From Cafeteria roenbergensis (lineage: Eukaryota > Sar > Bigyra > Bicosoecida > Cafeteriaceae): a DNA stretch of 64,000 nucleotides. Shown here piece by piece: positions 20,274 to 31,600 of this stretch. The stretch lies in assembly GCA_008330645.1 (NCBI GenBank), contig VLTN01000023.1, positions 248,001 to 312,000 of the forward strand, in the 5' to 3' direction. Positions within the stretch are counted from its first letter, which is position 1. Every line of letters begins with the position of its first letter. Below the pieces are notes generated by a model that was given only the letters and a program-made list of their open reading frames with translations, searched no databases and was not told the origin of the DNA. The position numbers and the translations under genes are program-made.

Positions 20274-23200
20274 TCACCCGCGCGGCGAGCGGGCGGCGCC
20301 GCCTTGCTCGATCGTGAGCATGTCCTCAGGGCCATCGCGAGGGGCGGCACCGCCGCCAATCACTGGGGGCAAGAACGGGCCCGATCGGCCCTCGCCGCGC
20401 CCGGTGAAGGCCCCAGCGGGGATGATGACGGAGGCAACGGCTCCGTCGTCCGGCCTGGCGGCGGGCCTCGCAGCGAAGGACCCTGCAGCGCTGGCGGCGG
20501 TGAGCGCCCGCCCGCCCCGCAGCTCGCCGCCGGCGTCCAGCATCTCCGCCTCAGACTGCGGCTGCGAGCTTGACTGCCCGTCAACCGGCATTTTAGAGCC
20601 CGCCACGAGGGTCGACGTCGACGTCCGGGATGGCTCTGCCCGGGCTGGTGCCCAGCCCCTTCCCAGGGCCACGGCTCCAGCACCGGCGCTGGCATGGCCA
20701 ACGACGGCTCGGGCTCTGCCCGAGCTGCCTCCGGTCTCAGAGGCCGCGGGAGCAGGGTCGGCCCCACTGGACGACGAGGACGACAGCACGCCGCCTGGCG
20801 CGGGCGGACGGGACGCCGCTGCGCGCGCCCCCAGCGCCGGGGCCATCCCCTCCACCGTCACGACGGGCTCGCCGGCCCGGCGGGTGTCAAGGGCGTCCGC
20901 GGCGCTTCGAGACGACGCCACAGCAGCCTGCACGGGGTCCGGGCGAGCATCGCGGCCGGCAGCTCCCCCTGTCGGCGCGGCTGGCGGCCTCTCTGCCAGG
21001 GGCCCAAGCACTGCCGCCACGGCTGTCGCGGCCGCGGGGGTTGGCTCGCTTGCGCCGCCGCCAGCGCCCGATGCGTCCGGCCGCTGCCGCCGCTCGCCAC
21101 CCCCCTCCTCGCCGCGAGCCGCCGCAACCCCGTCGGCTCTGTCAAAGGACGCTGCCCCGCTCAGCCCGACTCCGGCAGCAGCGACGTCAGCGCCGCGCGG
21201 CACCCGGCTCGCCGGCTCGCCTCGGGACGGCACGACCCCGTCAGAGTCGCCGGCCTCCCCGCTACCCTCTTGCAGGATGCCAGCAGCGCCACCGCTGCTC
21301 CAGGTAGCCTCCGCGCTTCCGGCGGCGCCCGCTGCCGAGGCGGACTTGCTGCCGCTGCCAGCCGCCTCATCGCTGGCGCTTGGGTAGTCACGGCTGACCG
21401 CCACGGCGCGCCCCGGCCCCTCGTCTGTGCCGTACAGGAACGCCCTCCTGCGGCTTGCCCACGAGCTGTCCCCGGGCAGCTCCTCGCCCGAGCCACCGAG
21501 GCCAAGCTCGTCGTCCGCACTGCCGCCGAGCCGCCCGAACTCGTTGTCCTCCACGGCCGCGAACCTGCTGAAGAGGGCGCTGATCACCAGGAACAGCAGC
21601 CACACCAGCGTCGCGCCCACGTTCAAGTGCGACGTCCACCTGGCCGGGACCACGTTGGGCGAAACCGCCGACGCGTCGACGAGGGTCACTGCGGCGTGCA
21701 GTACTGACGACAGGCCCAGGCACGTGGCTCCGAGCAAGCTCTGCCGGCGCAGGACGTCGGCGCCAGCCTCGCTGTACTCCGCGTCGATGGACCACGTCTG
21801 CGAGCAGCAGCCCCAGGGAAGGGCGCGAGACATGTGCAGCTGGAGCCACACTGGCCCGAAGACCAGGCTGAGAGCATTGGCCAGCGCGTGGGCCAGGCTG
21901 TGGTGGCGCTGCCACGCCTCAGCCCCGGCGTCGCCGTTGCGGCGCATGAGGCCGCGCACCAGCTCCGAGCCGAGGCAGCCGCAAGCCCCGGTCGAGCTGA
22001 CTGTGGCGTGGGCCCAGTCCCGCCGGCGCGTCCGGACGGCGCTGCCGCCAACCCAGCCCCCCCCCCTCTGCGCTGACCCAGCGGCGGCCTCCTTCGCGGG
22101 GCCGTCGGCGCTGCTGGTGCCGCTGCTGGTGCTCTTCCCCGCCCCCGTGGCATACTTGGAGGCGGCTGCGACCGCGGTTGTGGCGGCGCTGTGAGAGCGG
22201 ACCAGGCCGCGGGCACAGCAGCAGCCGAGCCCGAAGGTGTCCCGTGCGCAGGCCACCGGCCCGCCGTCGCCGCAGAGGGCTCGGCAGGCCCACGTCCTAC
22301 GGCAGCAGGGCCAGCAGAAGAGCAGGGTGCAGCAGGCGGCGCTGGTCCGGGGCACGCAGTCCTCGCCGTCGCTCCGCTGCCCCGTGAAGCAGCAGCACAC
22401 GGCAGCGGCCGGGACCGCCCAGGGCGCCGGCCCGCCCTCGCCCCGCTGCCACAGAGGCCGCTCCAGGGAGGTGTGCCTGCTGCAAGCCGCCACGATGTTG
22501 TTGCCCGCCCACGCCACGAGGCCGACGAGGATGAATATCGCGCCGAGGGCGTTCTGCTCCAGGCAAAACTCGACAAACACGGCCGCGTTGGTCACGACCA
22601 CCGCGCACGTGATGAGCGGCACGAGCAGCATCGACGCCCGCGCCGGCCGGAGCGCCGCACGGACCACGAGCGCCGCCTCGTCGGCAGTCATCGCAGCCGA
22701 CTGGCTCGCCTCAGGGGCCACGCCCGTTGGCCCGAAGGCGGCCCCGCCCATGAACCGCTTGGCGAGCGAGCGGGCCGCGGCCCAGTCCTGCTGCCGGATC
22801 GCGCGCAGCGCCGCGACGAGGTTGCTGTCCGTCACAGACGGGTTCCAGGCCGCGTCCTCCTGGTCAGCTGACGGCGCAGCCGCCGCCTGCGCCATGGCCG
22901 GGCAGAGCCCGCCGCAGCACGGCGCCGAGGCCGGGCTCCCCCCGTCCTTAGCCTGGGCCGCCCCAGCCGCAGACCACTCCTCCTCGTCAAAGCCGGGGTC
23001 GACGGCTCGCAGCGCCGCGAGACCTGCCCTCGGGTCCGGGAAGACAGCATCCAGCAGCCCGCCCGCCGTCAGGCCCACCACCACGAGCCCCACGCACAGC
23101 AGGACCAGCATCGCGATGAACCAGGGCTCCACCACCGCCACGGACGAGCACGCCAGCGCGAACCCGTCTTCGCTGGAGGGGCAGGGCGCCAGCGACTCCA

Positions 23201-25332
23201 CGGTGACGCCGCCCGGGGCGTCGGGCATGAGGCGCCAGAGTCGGTCCCCGTACACGGAGGAGTCCGCGTCGCTGAGCATGGCGACGAACTGCTCTGCCAC
23301 AGCGATGGCCGAGTTGAGCGCGGACTGTGTGCGGAAGGCCGCCGGGCCCCACGGCACGCCTCCCGAGGCCGGCTCGATCGGGGGCGAGAAGGTGACTCTG
23401 AGCCGGAGCGCGGGCGGGGACAGGGCCTCCAGGAGTGGGTCGGTGACGAGGTTGGCCTCGATCCTGGCCGGGTCGATGACGACGATGAGCGCGCCGAGCT
23501 CCTCCTCGATGTCGATGCGCAGCCCGTCCTCGTCCACGCTCCCGGGAGGATAGTCGGCGGGGCTGTAGTCGATGGGAACGCCGACCACCGCGCGGTACGT
23601 CCAGAATCGTGGAAGCACGCCCGTGGGGACGGGCGGGTCCCACGGCCAGAAGCCGGCCTCCTGTGGCGGGGGAGGCGGCTCGCACGCCACGGGCCCGGTG
23701 CTGACTGCCCCCGACCACGCGCCCATCCACACGCGCTGCACCGGCGACCCGGAGAGCACGTGCAGGGGGTCGTCGCACACGACCGCGGCCGTGGGGCGGC
23801 CCAGGAAGTAGGACGTCGACGACGTGTTCTGGATCACGTAGGCGCCCGACTGCACCGGCGGAAGCAGCGTGGCGTCCGGAGCTGTCCGGGCCAGCCCCGC
23901 GCTGGCGGTCGGGTACACAGCGACGTGCGAAATGGAGCCGAAGTCGGCCGCCTTCAGGGTGCTCCCGATGGCGAGGCCCAACGGCGGCATCGCCCACGGG
24001 ACCGCTGCCATGGCAAAGGGTGGGTCCTTGTCGCCGCAATAGTAGCCCCCATACTTGCCTGGCCACGGTCCCGAGGCGTTCATCGCGCCCTCGATTTGGC
24101 AGGGAAGGCCGTTGACCCAGCCCGAACCGACCTGGCCGTTGAGGTAGATGCGGCCCGATCCGCCTCTCTGAACAGTGCCCACCACCTGGTGCCACCGCGA
24201 GGACGCAAGGGCAGAATCGCAGACCTGCGTCATGTAGCGGAACTGGTACGCTGTGTGGTTGTCCTGCACCACCGGTCCGAAGATGATCGAGGCCATGAAC
24301 CTGAGCCTGATGCAGTTGGGCAGGAGAAACTCCACGCTCAGCCCGCCGTTGTTGCCATCGTATTGCAGGTTGACCAGCGGAAACTGAATCGAGGCCTGGA
24401 GGCTCTTGCCGCTGCGCCTGAACCAAAACTCGAACGAGTACGACGAACCGTTGGCAGCTTTGAGGGTCGGGCTGACGCTTCCCTGCGGAAGCAGCTGCTC
24501 ATGGTGGCGCGGGGGGGCAGCAAGGCCGGAATCTCCGGAGAGCGCGACGGACTCGCGCCCGTGGCCCAGGCCCTGCACCGTCGCCACGGGGGCGGTCGCA
24601 GGCCAGAGGTCGGTGCCGCCGCTCGTTTTCGGGGCCCACACCAGCGGGATGTCATTCGTCCGCATGTCGAGCATCGTAAGCTGCCGGGTTGCGCCCAGGT
24701 TCTCTGCGCGCGAGAGGAAGTTGACGCACGACTGGCAGGGGGCGGCGTGGCACCTGCGCAGCGCGGTGAGCACCTGGTCCGCCGCTCGAAACGCGGACAG
24801 CGAGGCGGTTGCCGTGGCGGGAGCGCGAGCGGGCCGCTGGTAGGGGGGAAACGTCACCGCTCAGAAGCAGCTTCATGGTTGAGTCGAGCCAGCTCTCTGC
24901 TTTCGCCTGCAAGCCCCCCCCTCGTGCGCCCAGCGCTCGCCCGGCGGCAATGCGGGGATGTCCTAGCGCGCGGCCACGGCGTGCGCCCCTTGGGCCTGCC
25001 AAAGGCTGCTGGGCGGCGGGCATTGCACCCGCTCGAGTCTGACGAGAACAACCGTGTCTCCTCCCAATTCCTCGTCGCTTCTCGTTGCTCGGTCTGGAGG
25101 CGCGCGGGGCCGGCGCGCGGCGATACTCGGGGCAGCCGCAAGCGCCAAGAACGCGCGGCTCACCGAATTCCGTCGCCTGCTTCGCGGACAGGGGCCAATA
25201 CGCGATGGGCGAATGTCGGAGGATGTCTCTCTCGATGGGCACGAGGCCGGCGGCTTGGACGCCAGCCACGCCGCACGAAAGCAAACTCGGCACCGCCAGC
25301 ACCAAGGCGCAGCCCAACAGGCATGCGCGCAT
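20274..25332 (-). CDS. LamG-domain multipass membrane protein
   Basis: Proposed exons 25332-25164, 24906-24858 and 24753-20274 encode about 1565 residues. The start at 25332 opens a clear signal peptide (MRACLLGCALVLAVPSLLS). The ectodomain begins with an IAYWPL strand and continues with SFEFWFRRSG and SRWHQVVGTV...GRIYLNGQ. That is the concanavalin-A-like LamG fold, a carbohydrate- or protein-binding module. About six hydrophobic segments follow, near residues 615-640, 783-805, 810-830, 1025-1046, 1075-1097 and 1117-1140, with a Cys-rich loop between the third and fourth. The last 400 residues are a disordered Ser/Ala/Gly tail. The second intron uses an atypical GTGACG donor, so the small exon 2 is provisional. 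I know no characterised protein with this layout. A surface receptor or adhesion role is a guess from the ectodomain. Confidence 0.7.
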
Positions 25333-25429
25333 GGCTCTTGCCGTGCCCCTCCCTTTGCCCGCGGCCTGGGCCCACAGACTGTGCATCCGGGCGCGGCTGA
25401 ACAATAGCCCAGAGGAGCTGACGCCGACA

Positions 25430-25441
25430 GCAAATATTTGC
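25430..25441. promoter_or_regulatory. 12-bp palindrome midway in divergent promoter
   Basis: GCAAATATTTGC is a perfect palindrome and the most AT-rich spot in the 203-bp gap between the LamG gene (ATG at 25332, minus) and the Fyv7-like gene (ATG at 25536, plus). It lies 98 and 95 bp from the two start codons. A shared transcription-factor site or initiator is inferred from position and symmetry only. Confidence 0.45.
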
Positions 25442-25535
25442 GTTTCGGCTCGCAACCGGAGGCCTCTTCGCGACCAGCGCTGCGAGCACCGCACTCGCAG
25501 GCCTCCACGCGACCGCCTGCCGAGGCCAAGCGCCC

Positions 25536-27065
25536 ATGAACCAGGCAGACGCATACCGCCGGGCGCTCGAGCGCAACGCCGAACGCAACGCCGAGCGCGA
25601 GCGCCGCCGCTACGAGGGCGTCCGCGCCAAAAAGGCCGACGAGCAGGCTGCCAGCAAGGGCGATGAGGCCACCCGCCGCAGCCGCGCGTTTTACGACTCG
25701 GTTTTTGCGGAGGGGGCAGCCGCTCGGCCCGGCAAGCGCCCGCGCAGCGAGGAGCCAGACGCCCCGGCTCGGCGTGAGGCAAGAAAGGCGAAGAAGCCGT
25801 CGCTTCTGGATGTGGCCAAGGCTGCCCGGATCAAGAAGCGCCAGACCGCTGCTCAGCGCGAAGCCGACATTGCGGAGCGAGAGGCCATGGCGGAGCGGAA
25901 GCGCGCAGCGCACAAGCGCACGTCCAAGCAAGTGCGCAGCCGCACATCCCGCGGGCAGCCCAGCCTCGGAGCGCTGTCGGCCGCGCTTCTTGAGCGCGTT
26001 GTGAAGCGCGAGGGAGGCGCACTGGCCAAGAGCTTCCGGGCGCGCCACACCACCGAGGCGACGAGCAAGCTCACCGCCGGGATGCCGGAGCTTGCCGAGG
26101 CGGCGGCGTCCTCCGACAGCGAGGGTTCTGATGGTGAGGGCGACGATGGCAACGACGCGGACAGCGTGGGCGAGGAGGACGGCGACGAAGAGGGTGAGGA
26201 GGCAGCGAGCGACGCCGACCAGCAGGCTAGCGAGGAGGAGGCTAGCGAGGACGAGGACGAGGCCGGGGAGGACGACGCAGCGTCCGCTCCCGGCTCGGAG
26301 TCGGAATCCGAGGACCGTGGAGAGTACAGCGAGGACGACGACGACGCTGCGTCTGCTGCCGACAGCCTCACGGAGGAGGACCAGCCGAAGGCTCCCAAGG
26401 TGTACTCCCGCGACCGGACGGGCGGATTCCCGCAGATGGCGCGCGGCCGTGGGGGCGGTCGCGGTGGTCGTGGCGGTCGCGGTGGCGGCGGTCGTGGCGG
26501 GGGCCGTGGCGATGGCGGCAGCTTTGGTGACCGCGACGGCGGTTCCCGTGGTGGCTTCGGCGGCCGCGGCAGGGGGCGCGGCGGAGGGCGCGGCGGCGGC
26601 GGCAGCTTTGGTGACCGCGACGGCGGTTCCCGTGGCGGCTTCGGAGGCCGCGGCGGCGGTCGCGGCGGAGGGCGTGGCGGCGGCGGCAGCTTCGGTGACC
26701 GCGACGGCGGTTCCCGTGGTGGCTTCGGAGGCCGCGGCGGCGGTCGCGGCGGAGGGCGTGGCGGCGGCGGCAGCTTCGGTGACCGCGACGGCGGCGGCCG
26801 GGGTCGCGGCGGGTTCGGAGGCCGGGGGAGTGGCCGTGGCGGAGGTGGGGGGGGCTTCGGTGACCGCGATGGCGGCGGCCGGGGTCGCGGTGGAGGTGGC
26901 GGCCGGGGCCGCGGTGGCGGCCGCGGCGGAGGCCGCGGCGCAGGCGGAAGGTTCGGCGACCGCGACGGAGGCGGCCGTGACGGGGGGCGCGGTGGCGCTC
27001 GGGGCCGCGGTGGCGGCCGCGGGCGGTCCGCCCCCGGTGCCTTCGGGGGCCGTCGGCGCGACTGA
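25536..27065 (+). CDS. Fyv7-like ribosome-biogenesis protein with RGG tail
   Basis: Single exon, 509 residues. The N-terminal 165 residues are basic and helical. They end in SRTSRGQPSLGALSAALLERV, resembling the R-T-x-x-GQP-x-x-G...LL motif that closes Fyv7/TAP26 proteins, small nucleolar factors needed for 18S rRNA processing. An acidic Asp/Glu/Ser block (about 190-280) follows, then about 200 residues of RGG repeats, in part an exact 28-residue unit repeated four times. RGG boxes bind RNA and are typical of nucleolar proteins such as fibrillarin and nucleolin, so the two halves agree on location. Yeast Fyv7 is only about 150 residues and lacks the tail, so the fusion is unusual. The Fyv7 assignment rests on one short motif and could be wrong. 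Confidence 0.6.
   Translation: MNQADAYRRALERNAERNAERERRRYEGVRAKKADEQAASKGDEATRRSRAFYDSVFAEGAAARPGKRPRSEEPDAPARREARKAKKPSLLDVAKAARIKKRQTAAQREADIAEREAMAERKRAAHKRTSKQVRSRTSRGQPSLGALSAALLERVVKREGGALAKSFRARHTTEATSKLTAGMPELAEAAASSDSEGSDGEGDDGNDADSVGEEDGDEEGEEAASDADQQASEEEASEDEDEAGEDDAASAPGSESESEDRGEYSEDDDDAASAADSLTEEDQPKAPKVYSRDRTGGFPQMARGRGGGRGGRGGRGGGGRGGGRGDGGSFGDRDGGSRGGFGGRGRGRGGGRGGGGSFGDRDGGSRGGFGGRGGGRGGGRGGGGSFGDRDGGSRGGFGGRGGGRGGGRGGGGSFGDRDGGGRGRGGFGGRGSGRGGGGGGFGDRDGGGRGRGGGGGRGRGGGRGGGRGAGGRFGDRDGGGRDGGRGGARGRGGGRGRSAPGAFGGRRRD
26517..26852 (+). repeat. 84-bp tandem repeat encoding RGG units (4 copies)
   Basis: Four near-identical 84-bp units start at about 26517, 26601, 26685 and 26769. 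Each encodes GSFGDRDGGSRGGFGGRG followed by GGR triplets. Degenerate copies continue to about 27000. The equal spacing points to unequal crossing-over or slippage. Confidence 0.9.
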
Positions 27066-27175
27066 GGCATGGCAGAGCTGCACCGCAAGGCATGCTGCGC
27101 TGGTCACTGTTTTGCAACAGGCGCCTCGAACACACGCACACGCGCCCAAAGAAACCTGCAGGGTCGCACGCTGGC

Positions 27176-28060
27176 ATGGCTTCGGCTGTCGGAAAGCTTG
27201 CTGTGGCGCTGCTACGGCCAGCGATTCCGCAAAACACTGGTGCCATCGGTGAGCACTTTTCACAGCTGCGCCACGCCTCGGCGTTGCAGCCCGATGGACC
27301 GCGCCGAGCGGTCTCCGTCTTGCCAATGCGCAGGCACGAACTCTGGTGTGTCCGGCGGCTTCACTGCGCCTCGCAGGCCGGCTCTGTCTCGGCTACCATG
27401 CCCCGCTCCACCTTGTCAAGCCAATGGGGTTTGAGCTCACGGAAACGCGTCTGAAGCGCGCTGGCCTGGATTATTGGAAGGTGCGCCGCCCTGAACTGGG
27501 CAATGGAGAGCTTCGCCGCACGCCCCGTGGATTTCCACTGCGTGCGTCTGCCCGGTGCAAGTGCAAACGAGGCGCGCCGCTTCTCGCACCCGCTGCGAGT
27601 CGCTTCCCCGCAGGACGTGGACGTTCACGAGCACGAAAGCACGGACGCGTTCTTCGAGTTCGCGGCAGGCGGCGGTGGTGGAGAGGGCGTCCCGGGGGCG
27701 TTTGACCTCCTTGTGGGTCTCTCGGCGCCCCACCGCTACGGCGTGGAGCCGCTGACCGAGTTCCACGGCATCGGGGACACGCTTCGGGCCGGGGGCAGCG
27801 TTTGCCTTGTGCTCGGGTCCGAGACGCACGGGATGGAGTTCCTGAGCGACGCACAGCGCGACAGCATGACGCGTGTGTTTCTGCCCATGTCGCCGGCAGT
27901 GCGGAGCCTCAACCTGGCAACGTGCGCGGGCATCGCCCTGTTCGAGGCCGCGCGCCAAGCAGGGTTCACACAGGGACAGCTTGAGGCGGAGGCGGCCAGG
28001 CAGGGCCTCCGCGCTCCTCGGGGGCGATGGGAAGGATCGGGCACTGACGGGCACCGCTGA
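27176..28060 (+). CDS. TrmL-like tRNA 2'-O-methyltransferase (SPOUT)
   Basis: Exons 27176-27248, 27377-27480 and 27614-28060 encode 207 residues. Family proteins methylate the ribose at wobble position 34 of tRNAs, using S-adenosylmethionine bound in a trefoil knot. Seen here: PAIPQNTGAIGRLC (split by intron 1), LHLVKPMGFEL, LKRAGLDYW, VLGSETHGM and LPMSPAVRSLNLATCAGIALFEA, the three SPOUT motifs in order. Both introns (128 and 133 bp) are fixed by the protein match. The second has a GTGCGC donor and joins LDYWK to DVDVHEHES. An in-frame ATG at 27092 would add an Arg-rich leader that could target mitochondria. It lies only 26 bp after the previous stop, so I prefer 27176. Length fits bacterial TrmL plus a short C-terminal extension. 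Confidence 0.92.
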
Positions 28061-28679
28061 GCCTGTCGCGCCGCTCCGGCTCCGTGGAACGTGTGTGTGT
28101 GAGAGTGCGGGTGAAACGTCCTCGACGCGGCACCCCGTGGCGCCGGCCTCGCCCAAGGGGTGAGGTGGGCGGTGGTCGCATGCCAGCGGCGTGATTCGAG
28201 TGTGAGAGACACGCCGTGCGCTGTGTCCGGCGTGACCGCGCTGAACGTGCGACGCAGAGCAACCGAAGCCACGACTGCGCCAGAAGGCCGAACCAGCGCA
28301 GGCAACCTCATGTGCCGTCTCATTGTCCACGAGCAAAGAGGCCCGACCCCAGCGCTGCAGTCGCTTTTGGCTCGGCAGCGCTCGACCCGAGCCCACGGGC
28401 AGAGCGCAGCGCGAGGCGCGAGCAGCCGGCCCGCCAAGACAACTCGGCCAGCCTGCCCGGATGCCCCGTGCACTCGAGTTGCAGCATGCTTGACTCTTGC
28501 TGCGTGTGAGCGGGGCAGATGGTGCTGTGCTCGCGGCCGCGAATCCCACTGTCTTTGGCCGAACAATGCACAGGTCCGATGAGGCAAGCGGCATGCAGGG
28601 CTGTCACAAATAGAGCATCACACGATTGCGCGGCGAGCCGTGTCGTTGGCTCAGAGGGAGAGGCGCGTCGGCCCCGAGC
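28061..28679. other. Intergenic, convergent, nothing recognised
   Basis: 619 bp between the stop codons of the TrmL-like gene and the giant coiled-coil gene. Both 3' UTRs should lie here. A 140-codon plus-strand frame (28160-28582) has no recognisable content and I treat it as chance in GC-rich DNA. Confidence 0.5.
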
Positions 28680-31600
28680 CTATGGCCGCGACGGCCGCGG
28701 CGGCGGCGGCGGCTGGCGGGGCCGGGAGCCCGACTCCGCGGACTCCGACTGGGGGGACGGCGGTCGCAGCGAGCCGGTGACATCGCTGCTGCCGCGCATG
28801 CGGTACCGCGTCGCGGCGGTGGGCGGCGCAGGGGCCCTGCTGGACGCACCGACCGTTGAGGCAGCAGGAGCGACACCCTCTCTGTCGCCCGTGCCAGCGG
28901 ACACCTCGGACGGCGCCTGGGATCGCAGCCCCGCTCTCGCCTGCAGCGCGGAGAGGAGGCGGGCCCGAGCTGCCGCTGCCGCGGCCGTCGCCGCCGCCGC
29001 TCGCTCCGCCGCCTGCTCGGCCTGTTCCCTCGCCACCTGTGCGTCGCTCCGCGCTGTTGCAGCCTCGGCCATGGCGCCCGCGGCCGCCGCCTCTGCGGCG
29101 GCGCTCCTGGCCCGCTCTGCGGCGAGCTCTGCCCTCAGCTGCTTCGCTTCATCCGCGGCGCGCTCGGCAATCGCTCGACAGGCCGCCACCTCCTGCTTCA
29201 GATCCGCCCTCTCCTTCAACGTGGCCTCTGCCGCCGACGCTGCGCGGGCAAGCTCGCGCAGCACCGCGCGCTCTTGCGCGGCCATGGCTCGCGCTACGCG
29301 CCGGGTCACCGCCTCCGCAGCCTCCCGACCGGCCCGGTCCGCCTCCGCCACAGCCGCTCGGTGGCGCAGCTGGCGGCCCCGCCACGACTCGATCTGCCGC
29401 AGGTGGAGCAAGAACAGCACCTCAGACGACGTCGATGACGAGTAGAGCGACGGGGGCAGGGCCAGATCGCTGCCCGCGCCGGCCTCGGCCAAGGGCAAGG
29501 AGAGGCCTGTCCTGGAGAGGGCCTGCGGGCCCTGGGGCCCTGTGCGCTGGGCCCTGCGACCCGCCAAAAGGGCCCCGTCGGTCGCGTCGGACAGGGGACT
29601 GGCAGGGGCGTCGGAGTCCTCTTCGGCCGCGCTCTGCCCGGCAGCCCCGGAGGGTCCTGCGGCAGCGGCGGCGTCCCGCCCCTGCTCCGGCGGCAGGAGG
29701 CCCTCGGCCCTTGCCACGTCATCCAGGGACTGCATGAGGGCTCGTGTGAACGCCTGCCGGGCGGACCGGTGGTCTGTCACGATCCGCTTGACCCAGGCCT
29801 CGTGGAGGCTGCGAAGGCGGCCGTCGGCAGTGGCGGCGGCCGTGGCGTCGCGGTGAGCGACTGGGTGGGTGGGGGGCGAGGCACAGGCTGAGGGGGGGGC
29901 GGGAGACCCTTCGATGGCCGTCGGGCTGCCTCCCTGGCTCGTTGCGCCGCACCGCAGGCACATGCCGGGCCCAGGCTGCGCCGATGCAGCTGCGATGGCC
30001 CAGCGGGAGGGGGAGGTGGCGCGGGAGCTTGGACTGGCGTTGAGCTCTGCAGGGGACAGGGCAGCTCTGCCCGGCGGAACGCCGGAAGTGTCCACGTTGG
30101 GCGGGCGCCTCGCGGCGCCGGGGCGGGAGCCGCGGCCGGAGCCGGGCTGGCGGGCAGTGCCTGCTGGGGGTGGCTCTGTGACCGCACGGGAGAGCGCCTC
30201 GTCGGCTGCGAGGCCGGTACTGCCTGCCGCGGCGCGCCCGTCGCCGCCGCGGGCCCCGCCCACCCCGCCGACCCGGTCGGCGATGAGGGGCTTGTCGCTG
30301 CTGGCGCTGCTGCTCCCAGCCAGCAGACCAAGCGCGCTCTCCGCCGTCGCGCTGCGCTCCACCTCTGCGGCGAGATACGGCGAAGACAAGGTGGCAGAGC
30401 CACGAGGGCTGCTGTGAGCCCGGCCAGGGCTGTCCGGTGCTGCGTACCGGGCGCCGCTGGCGTCGTCGGCGGCGGCAAGGGGGCTGGTTCCGGGCGTGGA
30501 CTGCCCGAGCTGCGAGTCCTCGTCCACGTGGTCGACGATGCCTGACAGCTGACCGAGGCCACCGGCGCCGCGGGAGGCAGTGGCGGCGGCGGCGGCAACT
30601 GCGGCGGCGGCGGCAGGACCCTGGCCCGCCGCTCGGCCGAGAGACGCGGCAGGCGGCTGCGCTGCTGCGACCATGGGGCCCCGCAGGCGCACCGCGGCCC
30701 ACTGGCCCGGCTCTGCAGCGCGGCGGCCCGAGTCGTGGAGGCTCTGGGACCGGACGCCGTGCCCGGCTCTGCCGTGGCGGAGGTCACCTGCCGAGCCGGG
30801 GAGGCGCCTTGGCCTGTCGCCGACGCCAGCGGGGCGGCCTTCGGGGTGGGAGCCGCTGAAGACGGCGGCGGCCTCCGTGGCCCGGGGAGGCGAGGCCTGG
30901 AGCGGGGCCCCCTGCCGTGACGGCGTGCTGACGTCCACAGGGGAGTCCCCAGACCACAGGCCGTCCGGGCTGGTAATGGACGCTGCAGGGGGCACCACAT
31001 CGGCAATGCCATCGGCGCGGGCGTGCAGCCGAGTTGGCGCCCCGGAGAGGTGGCTGCCTTGCCGCGACGGCGCAGCAGCGGCGGCAGCATGTTGATGGCT
31101 CTGCCCGTGCCCGTGACCGTGGCCATGGCCGTGGCCGTGGCCGTGGCCGTGGCCGTGCCTGCGGGCGTGGTGCGTCGTGTGGCCCGCCACGAATGCCTGG
31201 CCGGCTGCGGTTCCCTGGAGAGAGGGGGGTGCCGCCCGGCGCGAGGGCGCTTGCGACGACGAGCTGCTGGCCGATGACCGGCCCGCCACAACGGCGCCTT
31301 GCATGTGCGGGTCGCTGAAGGAGGCAGGCACGGGCGGCGGGGGGCGGAGCGGGGGTCTTCCGCCGCTGGGCGTGTGAGAGACGCGCCGGGAGTGCGATGC
31401 AGTCCGGGTGGCTCTGCCGGGCGATCCGGATGCCCACTCGCCGCTGGGGCTGCCCCCGCCGTATCGCTCAAGCGCGGCGTCGCTCCGTTCCAGAATCTCC
31501 CCCATGAGGTGGAGGAGGAGTCTGGCGCTGCGAGCGTTGGCGCGCCCCCCTCGAGCGGCGCCGGTCGAGGCGCCGCTGCCCTCTGCCGCGCCGCCAGTCG

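Noticed and set aside
22987-24426. 479-codon minus-strand frame within the LamG gene
   Set aside because: Same strand but shifted frame. The LamG and membrane-helix motifs are all in the other frame.
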